A DNA stretch of 64,000 nucleotides from JACRCT01 sp049841135 (GTDB lineage Bacteria; Myxococcota; Myxococcia; Myxococcales; UBA5297): contig JASGHK010000005.1 in assembly GCA_049841135.1 (NCBI GenBank), positions 1,426,001 through 1,490,000 on the forward strand, read 5' to 3'. The notes under the pieces were generated by a model, which was given only the letters and a program-made list of their open reading frames with translations, did no database searches and was not told where the DNA came from. Below, piece by piece: positions 1 to 12,879 of the stretch. A program made the translations under genes and the position numbers. Position 1 is the first letter of the stretch; every line of letters starts with the position of its first letter.

Positions 1-4686
<4,686 letters not shown>

Positions 4687-4763
4687 CGGAGGGCCTCGCG
4701 CGGCGCGGAGGATAGCCGAGACCCGCCCAAGGCGGACGGCAACGACACCCCGGGCTCGGCGCC

Positions 4764-4789
4764 CGACACCCCGAGCTTGTCGAGGGGCC
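4764..4789 (+). repeat. Interspersed repeat family A, forward copy
   Basis: CGACACCCCGAGCTTGTCGA followed by GGGGCC, preceded by a partial copy at about 4742-4755. It pairs in inverted orientation with the copy at 4891-4915, so transcripts across the uvrA upstream region could fold. It occupies much of the 240-base gap 4687-4928, in which no gene was seen. Confidence 0.8.
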
Positions 4790-4890
4790 CGGGCTGGCAC
4801 GCTGAGTCCTTGCCGAGCGCTCGGGCCTAGGGAGCAGATTCTGCGAACCCCAGCTCCAGATTGTGGAGAGACGGGAGGATGGAGCTGCTG

Positions 4891-4915
4891 CCCCCTCGAC
4901 GAGCTCGGGGTGTCG
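4891..4915 (-). repeat. Interspersed repeat family A, inverted copy
   Basis: CCCCCTCGACGAGCTCGGGG followed by TGTCG is the reverse complement of the family A unit with one or two changes. It ends about 15 bases beyond the stop codon of the gene at 4929-6315. Confidence 0.75.
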
Positions 4916-4928
4916 CCAGCCGCGTGCT

Positions 4929-6315
4929 TCACCTCGGCACGACGCGCTCCCACCGCTCGAGGATGGCCTCGAGGTCCCTGCGCGCATTGCGCTCGTCGAT
5001 CCACGCGTCCTGGCTCCGCGGGTCGGCGCGGAAGGACTTCAGCTCGTCCTCGAGGATCGGGAGCAGGCCCCACAGGAAGACCTGAGCGCCCGCGGAGCCG
5101 TTGGGGGTCAGGTGCCCCCACGGCCAGACCATCAGCGCGGCGACGTCGGCGACCTTCTGGCCGAGCGCGACCCGCCCGTACGGATGCACGGGATGGCTCG
5201 CGTCGTGACCGCGCACGACGTCGACGATCCAGGAGATCCACTGCGTCGCCCACGGGCCCAGCCTCTTGCTGAAGAGCACCACCTCGACCCGGTCGTTCCG
5301 GTCGTCGGGCGTGCCGCCCGCCTGCACGGTCAGCGAGAGGCCGTTGGACATCGCATAGCCCGTCCCGTCCAGGAGCAGGTGGTGGTCTACGACCAGCCCT
5401 CCCGCGGTCACCACCCGATACAGGGTTCCGGCGCCGAGCAGGGTCGAGACGCAGCGCTCCTGCGCCAGGCGGTAGCGGGCGAGCTCGACCTGGGTAGCGG
5501 CCGGCTTCCACGCCGGTCGATGTTCCTGGACGTCGTCGGTCGGGACGACCAGCAGCGCGTCCTGGACCCGGCTCAGCCGGACGGGGCCGCGCTTGGTGGC
5601 GAAGATCGCGCCGTCGTCCGGCCACCAGCCCTCGGCCACCATCTCGCGCTGCAGCTCGCCCAGCGCCGTGGCCGCGTCCTGGACGCCGATCCCCTCCCCA
5701 AGCGGCATCGCCGCCTCGGGCAGGCCGAACAGGAACATGCCGGTGGTGACCACCGACGGGCCGTCCGCCTCCGGGCGGACCTTGAGGTAGCTGTAGAGCG
5801 GGAAGTGGTACCCGCCCTCGGTGACGTACGGCTCGCTCTGGGCCACGAACTCCTTCATCGAGAAGGTGATCTGGTTGGCCTGGCGCAGCACCACGCTGTG
5901 CGCGAGCGGCGCGAGGCTTCGCAAGAGCCCGGTCAGCCGCTCCACCTTGCGCGCCGCCGCGGAGACGATGCGCGGGTCGGTCACCCCGATGGACTGGTCG
6001 AGGTGGGCCCTAATCTGCTGCCGCATCTCGAGGTCCGACTGGTGGGTCGTCACCTCCAGCTCGTTGGTGCCGCCGCTCACGTGCAGGCTGCACGGGCCGA
6101 GCCTCGAAGGGCTCCTTCGCCACCCCGCCGTCCAGCCTCCGGCGGTCGAGCGTGCCGGACTCCAGCCAGGCGAGGAAGCCGCCGGGTAGCTGGATGCGGC
6201 CCTCGGAGGCCTCCTCCGCCCGGACGCACAGGGCGTTCGCCCGCTGGCACCACTCGGCGATCGTCGCGCTCTCGCGCAGCGACAGGGTCACCCAGATCGG
6301 AAGTCTCGCGGCCAT
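4929..6315 (-). CDS. Hypothetical protein, possibly suppressor-of-fused-like, one frameshift
   Basis: Read across a one-base shift near 6086, this gives about 461 residues. The N-terminal part starts at the ATG at 6315 (MAARLPIWVTLSLRES). After the frame change the sequence continues with LHVSGGTNELEV and stays open to 4929, so the GTG at 6080 is probably not the true start. The C-terminal half has a stretch (EVVLFSKRLGPWATQWISWI, then VFLWGLLPILEDELKSF) resembling the layout of suppressor-of-fused domain proteins (PF05076), which are widespread bacterial proteins of unclear role, some of them immunity proteins. That assignment rests on pattern recall only. No signal peptide or membrane segment is seen. 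It is adjacent to uvrA on the same strand but separated by repeats. Confidence 0.55.
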
Positions 6316-6485
6316 GCGCGCAACCTATCGCACCGGGTCCCTACGGGCAGCCCCTCGGTCGCTCCAGGGCGGCGTCGCGCGTCGCCCGTCGGCCCGGGGT
6401 CTTGCTGCCCCATCCCGCGCGAAAGCCCAGGCGCGGGGGGCGCAGCAGGCCGGGATATACTTCCTAGCCGTGTCGGGGGAGACGA

Positions 6486-7607
6486 ATGAGTCGAAGAGCC
6501 TTCGTGATCGCCATCGCGGTGGGCTTCTCCGGCCTCGCGGCCTGGGGGCTGACCTCGCCTGACCGACCGGGACCGGCGCAGTTCTCTTCTCCCCGTCCGC
6601 CCGCCGCCTCCCAGCCCAGCGCGGCCGCCCAGACCCGCCGTTTCCGGGTCGGGGTCCTCTACTGGTCGGGCACCATCCAGGGCCAGGTCGCCATGCGCGC
6701 CGGCCTGGAGGGCGAGGCGGAGGCCCTCAACCGCGCCGGCGGCCCCGGCGTGGAGCTCGTCACGCGCGTCGCCGGCGACGGCCCCGAGGGCCAGGCCCGG
6801 CAGATCGTCCAGATGCGCGAGCTGATCGCCCAGAAGGTCGACGCGCTCATCGTCCAGCCCACCGACAACGCCGCCCTGACCGCGCCGCTCAAGGAGGCCA
6901 ACGCCGCCGGCATCCCCGTGGTCGCCTACGACCAGTACATCGAGGGCGGCGAGCTCGCCGCCTACCTGACCAGCGACAACCGCCAGGCCGGCGTCCTCGA
7001 CGGCGAGTACATCGCCTCGCGCTTCAGGCCCGACCAGCGGCTCAAGCTGGTCCTGGTCGAATACCCGCAGGTCTCCTCCACCGTCGAGCGCCTCGACGGC
7101 TTCCTCGCCACCCTGCGCCAGCGCGGCCAGAGCTTCGACATCGTCGCCACGTACCAGGCGGTCGAGCCCGTCGGCGGCAAGCGGGCCGGCGAGCAGATCC
7201 TCAAGGACCTGCCGGCGAAGGGCTCCGTCGACGTGGTCTTCACCGTCAACGACGGCGGCGGCCTGGGCGTGGTCGACGTGCTCGCAGCCGCCGGGCGCAC
7301 CGAGATCACCGTGGCCACCATCGACGGCGACCCGCGCAGCGTGGAGAACATCCGCGCCGGCCGGCTGACCGCCATCGACGCCGCCCAGTTCTGCGGGCCG
7401 CTGGGCGCGGCGGCCATGCGCGCGACCTGGGCGGTGCTGCAGGGCCAGCCCGCGCCCAAGCACCAGCTCGTGCCCACCTTCCCCATCACCCGCGAGACGC
7501 TCGAGCGCTACCCGGGGTGGGCCGGGCCGCTGCCGGCCGCCTTCCTCAAGCCCTGGCCGAGCGCCGAGCCGCAGTGGACGCCCCGCCTGCGCGAGGTCCC
7601 GCCGTGA
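6486..7607 (+). CDS. Periplasmic sugar-binding protein (ribose/LacI-type fold)
   Basis: This 373-residue protein has an N-terminal signal or anchor (residues about 5-22), a Pro/Ala-rich spacer to about residue 50, and then a type I periplasmic binding fold. The fold starts with RFRVGVLYWSGTIQG and has DALIVQPTDNAALTAPLKEA, GIPVVAYDQY and TVATIDGDPRSVENIRAGRL, as in Peripla_BP_4 members. It would bind a small ligand, probably a sugar or autoinducer-like molecule, outside the inner membrane. No permease or ABC ATPase follows. Its TGA overlaps the GTG of a hybrid histidine kinase (GTGA), so the likely job is ligand sensing rather than import. The ligand cannot be inferred from the sequence. Confidence 0.85.
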   Translation: MSRRAFVIAIAVGFSGLAAWGLTSPDRPGPAQFSSPRPPAASQPSAAAQTRRFRVGVLYWSGTIQGQVAMRAGLEGEAEALNRAGGPGVELVTRVAGDGPEGQARQIVQMRELIAQKVDALIVQPTDNAALTAPLKEANAAGIPVVAYDQYIEGGELAAYLTSDNRQAGVLDGEYIASRFRPDQRLKLVLVEYPQVSSTVERLDGFLATLRQRGQSFDIVATYQAVEPVGGKRAGEQILKDLPAKGSVDVVFTVNDGGGLGVVDVLAAAGRTEITVATIDGDPRSVENIRAGRLTAIDAAQFCGPLGAAAMRATWAVLQGQPAPKHQLVPTFPITRETLERYPGWAGPLPAAFLKPWPSAEPQWTPRLREVPP

Positions 7608-10078
7608 CCGCGCGCTCGCGCACCTCGCGACCCAACTTCGAGAGCATCGACCGCCGGCTCGCCTTCTCCTTCCTGGCCCTGGCCGGAGGCCTGGTGGCCG
7701 CGGTGGTGGTGGTCGGGATGGTGCTCTACCTGCAGATCCTGCGGGGCGAGCAGGAGCGCCTGGCCTCGGTCATCGCCAGCGCCCTGCGGCCCGGGCTGGA
7801 GTCGGTGCGCGCCGCCGGCCGCTTCCGGCTCGAGAGCCTGGCCGCCAAGCTGCGCCGGGAGAACGAGGCCCTGGTCTACCTGCGGGTCGTCGACTCCGAC
7901 GGCGTGGCGGTGCAGGAGGGCCCGGAGCCCGAGGACGTCCTCGAGACCGACGCCTCGGCGCGCCAGTGCCAGGGAATCGCCGTGCGCCCGGCCCGGGTCG
8001 GGGGCGCCGCGGTCACCGAGATCGTCGACCAGCTGCGCGGCGGCTACGGGAACGCCGCCGTGGCCACGGTGCGCATCGGCGTCAAGAGCGAGCCCCTGGC
8101 CCGCTCCGGCCCGCGGGCGGTGGGCATCCTGGCGGCGGTGCTCCTGGCGCTGCTCGCCTGCTCGTGGCCGGTCATCCGCTGGCTGAGCCGGCGGCTGGGC
8201 GCCCCGGTGCAGACCCTGGCGCGCGACTTCGCCGGGGTCATGGACCACGCCCCGCTGCACGTCGCCATCGAGGACGCCCAAGGGGTCATCGACCGGGCGA
8301 GCGTCACCTTCCAGAAGGCGTTCGGCGTGCAGGCGGACGACGCGCCGCGCACCCGGAGCCTGCTGCCCGCCGGCGCGCTCGACGACCTGCAGGCGCACCC
8401 CGAGGTGAAGGTCGTGCTCCAGGGCGCGGAGCGCACGCTGCACCTCGCCCGGTTCCCGGTGCTGCTCGCGCCCGACGGCCAGGTGCTGCGCAGCGCGCTC
8501 GTCGGCACCGACGTCACCGCCTGGCGGCGTGACCAGGCCGAGCGCGACCGGCTGGCGGCGGCGGTGGAGAGCAGCGCCGACGCCCTGCTCATCGTCGAGC
8601 CGGGGCGCGGGGTGGTCTACGCCAACCCGGCGCTGTTCGCGCGCACCGGCTTCGACCGCGCCGAGGTGCTGCAGCAGGACCCGGCGCTGCTCTTGCCGGC
8701 CGACCACGAGGGGCGCAAGGCGCTCTCGGGCATCGAGCGCGGCTCGGTCTGGGGCGGGGTCATCGCCGCGCGGCGCAAGGCCGGGCCGCCCTGGCAGTGC
8801 GACCTGCTGGTCTCGCCCATCGTCGCCGCCGACGGGCAGGTGCGCTCCGAGGTGTGGGTGGCGCGCGACGTCAGCCGCGAGACCGAGCTGGAGGCGCAGC
8901 TGCGGCAGTCGCAGAAGATGGAGGCCATCGGCCTCTTGGCCGGCGGCGTCGCGCACGACTTCAACAACCTGCTGACCGTGGTCCTCTCGGCGGCGGAGAT
9001 GCTCCTGGACGCGCCGCTGGGCGAGGAGCAGCGCCGCGACGTGCAGACCATCTCCGAGGCCGGGCAGCGCGCCACGGACCTGACCCGGCAGCTCTTGGCC
9101 TTCAGCCGCCGCCAGCACCTGACCATCCAGCCGCTGGCGCTCAACGACGTGGTGGCGCAGTCGCTCTCGCTGTTGCGGCGGGGCCTGGGGCCGGCGGTCG
9201 ATCTGGAGTTCGAGCCCGGCGCGGAGCTGGGGACCATGCGGGGAGACCTGCGGCAGCTGGAGCAAGTGCTGATGAACCTCTCCATCAACGCCCGGGACGC
9301 CATGGCGCGCGGCGGGCGGCTGCGCATCTCGACCGCGAACGTCGCGCTGGCCAGCTCGCCGCCGGCCGCGGACGGCACGGAGGTGCCCGACGGCCAGTAC
9401 GTGGAGCTGCGGGTGACGGACTCCGGCGAAGGGATGAGCCGCACCACGCGCGAGCGGATCTTCGAGCCGTTCTTCTCCACCAAGCCGCCGGGCAAGGGCA
9501 CCGGGCTCGGGCTGGCGACGGTGCTGGGCATCGTCAAGCAGTGCGGGGGCTACGTCTGGGTCGAGAGCGAGCTGGGCCAGGGCACCACCTTCCGCCTGGC
9601 GTTCCCGCGCGTGGAGCCGGTGGACGCGGAGGCCAGGGCGGCCGCGGCGCCCGCCACCGCGCCCGGACACGGCGAGCACCTGCTCCTGGTCGACGACGAG
9701 CCGCTCGTGCTCCGGACCATCCAGATGACGCTCACCCGCGCCGGGTATCGCGTCAGCACCGCCGGCGACGGCGAGGAGGCGCTCGCGTTCCTCGCGGCCG
9801 CGCAGGGCCTGCCCGACCTGGTCATCTCCGACGTGATGATGCCCAGGATGGGCGGCGTGGAGCTGGCGCGCGCGCTGGCGCAGCGCTACCCCCGCCTGCC
9901 GATGTTCTTCCTGTCCGGCTACACCGAGGCGGTCAATCTCGGGGAGGGCGACCGGGACGTGGAGTGCCTGTGGAAGCCGCCCAAGACCGCCGATCTGCTG
10001 GCGGCGGTGAAGCGAGGAATCGAGCGGGGTAGTGCCGGGCTTCCACGCCCGGGGCAACCCAGCAATCCGTCGGTCTGA
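7604..10078 (+). CDS. Membrane hybrid sensor histidine kinase
   Basis: The GTG at 7604 was chosen because it overlaps the preceding stop and keeps the N-terminus short; an earlier start would lie inside the binding-protein gene. The product is 824 residues. It has a membrane helix at about 19-42, a periplasmic region of about 125 residues, a second helix at about 168-190, one or two PAS-like segments at about 210-430, an H-box (GGVAHDFNNLL, His near residue 451), and a HATPase with N (NLSINARDAM), G1 (DSGEGM) and G2 (GKGTGLGL) boxes. A C-terminal receiver domain (VDDEP, acceptor Asp in ISDVMMP) follows. In this kinase class the receiver takes phosphate from the H-box. Coupling to the binding protein suggests that ligand-loaded protein is read by the periplasmic loop. 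The output is unknown, as no separate DNA-binding regulator is adjacent. Confidence 0.9.
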   Translation: MTARSRTSRPNFESIDRRLAFSFLALAGGLVAAVVVVGMVLYLQILRGEQERLASVIASALRPGLESVRAAGRFRLESLAAKLRRENEALVYLRVVDSDGVAVQEGPEPEDVLETDASARQCQGIAVRPARVGGAAVTEIVDQLRGGYGNAAVATVRIGVKSEPLARSGPRAVGILAAVLLALLACSWPVIRWLSRRLGAPVQTLARDFAGVMDHAPLHVAIEDAQGVIDRASVTFQKAFGVQADDAPRTRSLLPAGALDDLQAHPEVKVVLQGAERTLHLARFPVLLAPDGQVLRSALVGTDVTAWRRDQAERDRLAAAVESSADALLIVEPGRGVVYANPALFARTGFDRAEVLQQDPALLLPADHEGRKALSGIERGSVWGGVIAARRKAGPPWQCDLLVSPIVAADGQVRSEVWVARDVSRETELEAQLRQSQKMEAIGLLAGGVAHDFNNLLTVVLSAAEMLLDAPLGEEQRRDVQTISEAGQRATDLTRQLLAFSRRQHLTIQPLALNDVVAQSLSLLRRGLGPAVDLEFEPGAELGTMRGDLRQLEQVLMNLSINARDAMARGGRLRISTANVALASSPPAADGTEVPDGQYVELRVTDSGEGMSRTTRERIFEPFFSTKPPGKGTGLGLATVLGIVKQCGGYVWVESELGQGTTFRLAFPRVEPVDAEARAAAAPATAPGHGEHLLLVDDEPLVLRTIQMTLTRAGYRVSTAGDGEEALAFLAAAQGLPDLVISDVMMPRMGGVELARALAQRYPRLPMFFLSGYTEAVNLGEGDRDVECLWKPPKTADLLAAVKRGIERGSAGLPRPGQPSNPSV

Positions 10079-10205
10079 AGCGCGCTGCGTGTCCGCCGAC
10101 GTGTGTAGTACCCGCCCTCCGCGGCGGGGGCATCCGACTGGAAGAGAGGATCCGAGGCGCGCTGAAGCTGCCGGAGCGGCTCCTGGGCTGGGGTAGGCTA
10201 GCCAC

Positions 10206-11918
10206 GTGACGCGGGGCAAGGATTCAAGAGCGAAGGCCGAACTTGCCGAGTGGGCTCCGTCGGGCCCGTTCGATGACGAAGTTCAAGTGCTCCTCGACGA
10301 GCTGCTCGAAGCGGGGCATCCATCCGGCGAGTACGCGATCGCTCGACGCCTGGCGGACTGCCTTGGGCCTACGGCCGACCTGTTGGAGAAGCTACGACGG
10401 CTCGAAGAGCGGTACCCGTTCGAGACCCTGGGTATCCACGAATCGGGGAAGCCGACCATCGCGTTTCGCGAAGGAGTGTGGAACTCGATCAAGTGGTCAG
10501 GGCCGCCGGCACAACTTGCGCATCTCCTGCGCCACCCCCTGGCTCGCTTCGTCGAAGAGCTCCACGTGGGCAACCTCGACTTTCTCGACGAGATCGCACG
10601 ACCGCCGAAGCTTCGCTTCCTTGTCGTGGAAGCCGCCGACCGGCTTGTCGGGGACCGGCTCCTCGAGACGCTCGGCTCCTCCCGCGTGATCGAGCATCTC
10701 GAACACCTCACGATTCGGGGTCACGCCGGCCCCTCGGCCCTGACGAGCTTCCGCGAGCGCCTGAGGAGGCTGACCAGCAAGAGGCCGGGACTTCGCATCA
10801 ACGACAGCCTCACCGTGCCGGAGCCCAATCCGCCACGGCCATTGACGAGACTTCCAGGAGCCGCTTCGATTGAGGTCCTCGAGCCCCTAGCGGCCGTGCG
10901 CAAGCGGCCAGGGTTGTTCCTTGGAGGAACGGAAGAGCGGGACCTTCGGCGTGAGCTCGTTCGTGCTGTTGCCAAGATCGCCCTGGAGCGACAGACGAAG
11001 GCCGTCCTCGTCGAGCTTGGACTATTCGGTGGTGCCCTCGAGATCCCGAACGCTCACGGCGACGTGCTTCAGCTGAGTCAGAAGATGTCAGAGGAATTGA
11101 GCACCTTGACCGAGCCCGAAGAGTCACCCTGGACGCCGCTCGTCCCCTTCAATGCGTTGTCGAATAGTTCCTGCCTGGAGGTTTCCACAGGTCGCCGTGC
11201 GGTGGTGCGACGGGCTCAGGGTGGCCAGAAATTTGGCCCTCCGGAAGCTCTCGAGAGAGCAGGGCGGCGACGAATGCGGTTCGAATTCACTTTCGATCCC
11301 GCCCTGCTACCGCGTCGCGATCTGTGCGCCTCGGATCTTGCAAGCGACCTCCGCAAGCTCGCCTTCGTAGTGCCAGGCGTGGCGTTCTCCCTCAGCGACT
11401 CCAGCTCTGGCCAGCGCGCCACCTTTAAGAGTCGACAGGGCCTCGCCGATTTCGTGAAGGAACTGCAGCGGGGGCGTCGGCCAGCCACGGCCCGCGCAGC
11501 CGCCACTGAGGAAAGCGGTGATGCGCGCGCTGAAGTGGGTCTTCAGTGGGCGAAGGGCTCGGCACCAGCGACGCTTCTGTCCTTCGTCAATGGCCTGCCG
11601 ACCCCAAACGGCGGGTCTCACCTAGACGGCGCGATGGAGGGTGTTCTCGCTGGGCTTGAAGACGCAGGACTCGCCATTCCGGAACGCATGCGACCTGCGC
11701 CCGCGTCTGATTTCCGGAAGCACGCCTGCGGCCTGGTCCTGGTTGTCCACGCCCGTCTCGAACGGCCGCGGTTCTTGCACAGCGACAGAGACGAGCTTCA
11801 CAACCCTGAAGTGCGCGGCATTGCCTCGGCAGCTGCCAGGAACGCCGTCGGTCGTCTCTTGGCGGCGAGGCCGGTCGCACGGGAACCGCTTCTCTCGATG
11901 GATGAGCGCACCAGGTAA
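10206..11918 (+). CDS. GyrB-like pseudo-ATPase with N-terminal leucine-rich-type domain
   Basis: This is a 570-residue protein. Residues 1-215 contain a leucine-rich-type stretch (HPLARFVEELHVG, then PPKLRFLVVEAA) resembling the LRR part of the WGR protein at 13807-15414. Residues about 220-540 follow GyrB order: LAAVRKRPGLFLGG (GyrB: AVRKRPGMYIG), then a FNALSNSSCLEV segment (GyrB: VVNALS), DLRKLAFVVPGVAFSLSD (GyrB: RLRELAFLNPG), SFVNGLPTPNGGSHLDG (GyrB: SFVNNINTPEGGTH) and HNPEVRG. The ATP-binding motifs are lost: there is no VDNSIDEA asparagine, no DNGRGIP (PNAHGD at most) and no GGLHGVG. The TOPRIM and GyrA-binding parts are absent. It therefore cannot be a working gyrase subunit and is better seen as a structural or inhibitory homologue. 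The similarity is by motif order and needs a profile search. Confidence 0.7.
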   Translation: MTRGKDSRAKAELAEWAPSGPFDDEVQVLLDELLEAGHPSGEYAIARRLADCLGPTADLLEKLRRLEERYPFETLGIHESGKPTIAFREGVWNSIKWSGPPAQLAHLLRHPLARFVEELHVGNLDFLDEIARPPKLRFLVVEAADRLVGDRLLETLGSSRVIEHLEHLTIRGHAGPSALTSFRERLRRLTSKRPGLRINDSLTVPEPNPPRPLTRLPGAASIEVLEPLAAVRKRPGLFLGGTEERDLRRELVRAVAKIALERQTKAVLVELGLFGGALEIPNAHGDVLQLSQKMSEELSTLTEPEESPWTPLVPFNALSNSSCLEVSTGRRAVVRRAQGGQKFGPPEALERAGRRRMRFEFTFDPALLPRRDLCASDLASDLRKLAFVVPGVAFSLSDSSSGQRATFKSRQGLADFVKELQRGRRPATARAAATEESGDARAEVGLQWAKGSAPATLLSFVNGLPTPNGGSHLDGAMEGVLAGLEDAGLAIPERMRPAPASDFRKHACGLVLVVHARLERPRFLHSDRDELHNPEVRGIASAAARNAVGRLLAARPVAREPLLSMDERTR

Positions 11919-11966
11919 AGCCGTGGAAGCTGGGATCCCGCCGTGACGGGGCCGGTCGGCCCGTGA

Positions 11967-12000
11967 CTCAGGCCGCAGCCGAAGCGAGCATCACGAACGC
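11967..12000 (-). pseudogene. Relic of the 3' end of a membrane TPR gene
   Basis: The minus strand here reads FVMLASAAA then stop. It matches the last codons of the TPR gene ending at 12880 (DFVVRASAAA then stop), and both share a CAGGCCGCAGCCGAAGCG core on the plus strand. It lies just beyond the stop of the ClpP-like gene, which suggests the ClpP-like domain sits inside a duplicated copy of the TPR gene. Confidence 0.6.
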
Positions 12001-12018
12001 ACGTTTTGCCACCGCCAG

Positions 12019-12687
12019 CTACGCGCTCAGGCCCGCCGGCGCCTCGACGATCTCGTCAATCACCCCACGTTCGATGGCTTCGCCTGCACCCAGTTCAAGG
12101 GCGCGCTCGCCCTCTGCAGGAAGTCGCGCGACCCTGCCTTCGGTCGCTGCGCTCATCAGTGCGTCGAGCTTGTCGTTGAGCCGCTTGAGCTCCAGCCTGA
12201 CGACTTCCGAGTCGGCGAGGCCCACAGTCGCCACCAAAGTGATGCGCGCACCAGCAGTGGCGAAGCGCTCTCCGCGAGCGCCAGCGGCGAGGATCAGCGC
12301 GGCCATTCCTGACGCCTGCCCAAGGCAGACCGTCGCAACCCGCGGCTTCAGATCCGCCATGGTGTCCAGGATCGCGAGCCCGGCGGTGACCGAGCCGCCG
12401 GGGGAGTTCAAGTAGAGGTTGATGTCGCGCTTCGGGTCCTCGCTCTCCAGGAAGAGCAGCTGCGCGATGACGACGTTCGCGACGTCATCGTCGATGGGAG
12501 TGGAGAGGACGACGATGCGGTCCTTGAGGAGGCGCTCGTACGGCGACCCGCTGGTCGGCTTCAGCTGTGCCACCGAGGCGAGCATGTGGGTCTTGCGAGG
12601 TCGCCAGAGGTTCGAGGCGACAACGAGAAGCACCACAACGCCGACGAACAGGGTGGCGAGTCCGACCGAAAGGCCCAGCGTCTTCAT
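12019..12687 (-). CDS. Membrane-anchored ClpP-like protein lacking the catalytic triad
   Basis: This 222-residue protein uses the ATG at 12687, which has an AGGAG about 8 bases upstream. Residues about 5-27 form a membrane helix (VGLATLFVGVVVLLVVASNL), followed by RPRKTHMLASVAQL. Residues about 55-215 are ClpP-like: DRIVVLSTPIDDDVANVVIA, INLYLNSPGGSVTAGLAILD, ATVCLGQASGMAALILAAGA and the closing GVIDEIV. The nucleophile motif GQAASMGA has become GQASGMAA, so Gly stands at the serine position with a Ser one place earlier. The His of the usual IHQP is missing (ARITLVATVG), and the Asp region is not conserved. It is probably an inactive scaffold or regulatory subunit at the inner membrane, like ClpR-type pseudo-subunits. 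The N-terminal anchor resembles that of the TPR protein at 12880-13644. Confidence 0.8.
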   Translation of the reverse strand: MKTLGLSVGLATLFVGVVVLLVVASNLWRPRKTHMLASVAQLKPTSGSPYERLLKDRIVVLSTPIDDDVANVVIAQLLFLESEDPKRDINLYLNSPGGSVTAGLAILDTMADLKPRVATVCLGQASGMAALILAAGARGERFATAGARITLVATVGLADSEVVRLELKRLNDKLDALMSAATEGRVARLPAEGERALELGAGEAIERGVIDEIVEAPAGLSA

Positions 12688-12804
12688 CGCGCGCTCCTGA
12701 CCCTCTACCTCGCTCACCTTCTGGGGCTCGCTCGGCCTAGCCCGATGGTGACCTGGAGCTGCATCTTGCCTCATCGAAGCCAGTTCTACGCCCGCTCCGA
12801 TCTG

Positions 12805-12867
12805 GACCAGAATCGGCGCATGCCACGCTTCGAGAGAGTCGACGACCGGCGGTTCTGGGAGATCCAC
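12805..12867 (+). pseudogene. Truncated duplicate of the WGR gene start
   Basis: 58 of 63 bases match 13792-13854, the start of the intact WGR gene. The relic begins at the ATG at 12820 and encodes MPRFERVDDRRFWEIH, then leaves homology. It is divergent from the ClpP-like gene, just as the intact WGR gene is divergent from the TPR gene. It is a footprint of a tandem duplication. Confidence 0.8.
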
Positions 12868-12879
12868 GCGCGAGGCCCA

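Noticed and set aside
7508..10219. A 903-residue open frame on the minus strand opposite the binding protein and kinase
   Set aside because: It is Arg/Gly/Ala/His-rich with no motif. It is the antisense shadow of two well-supported genes in high-GC DNA.
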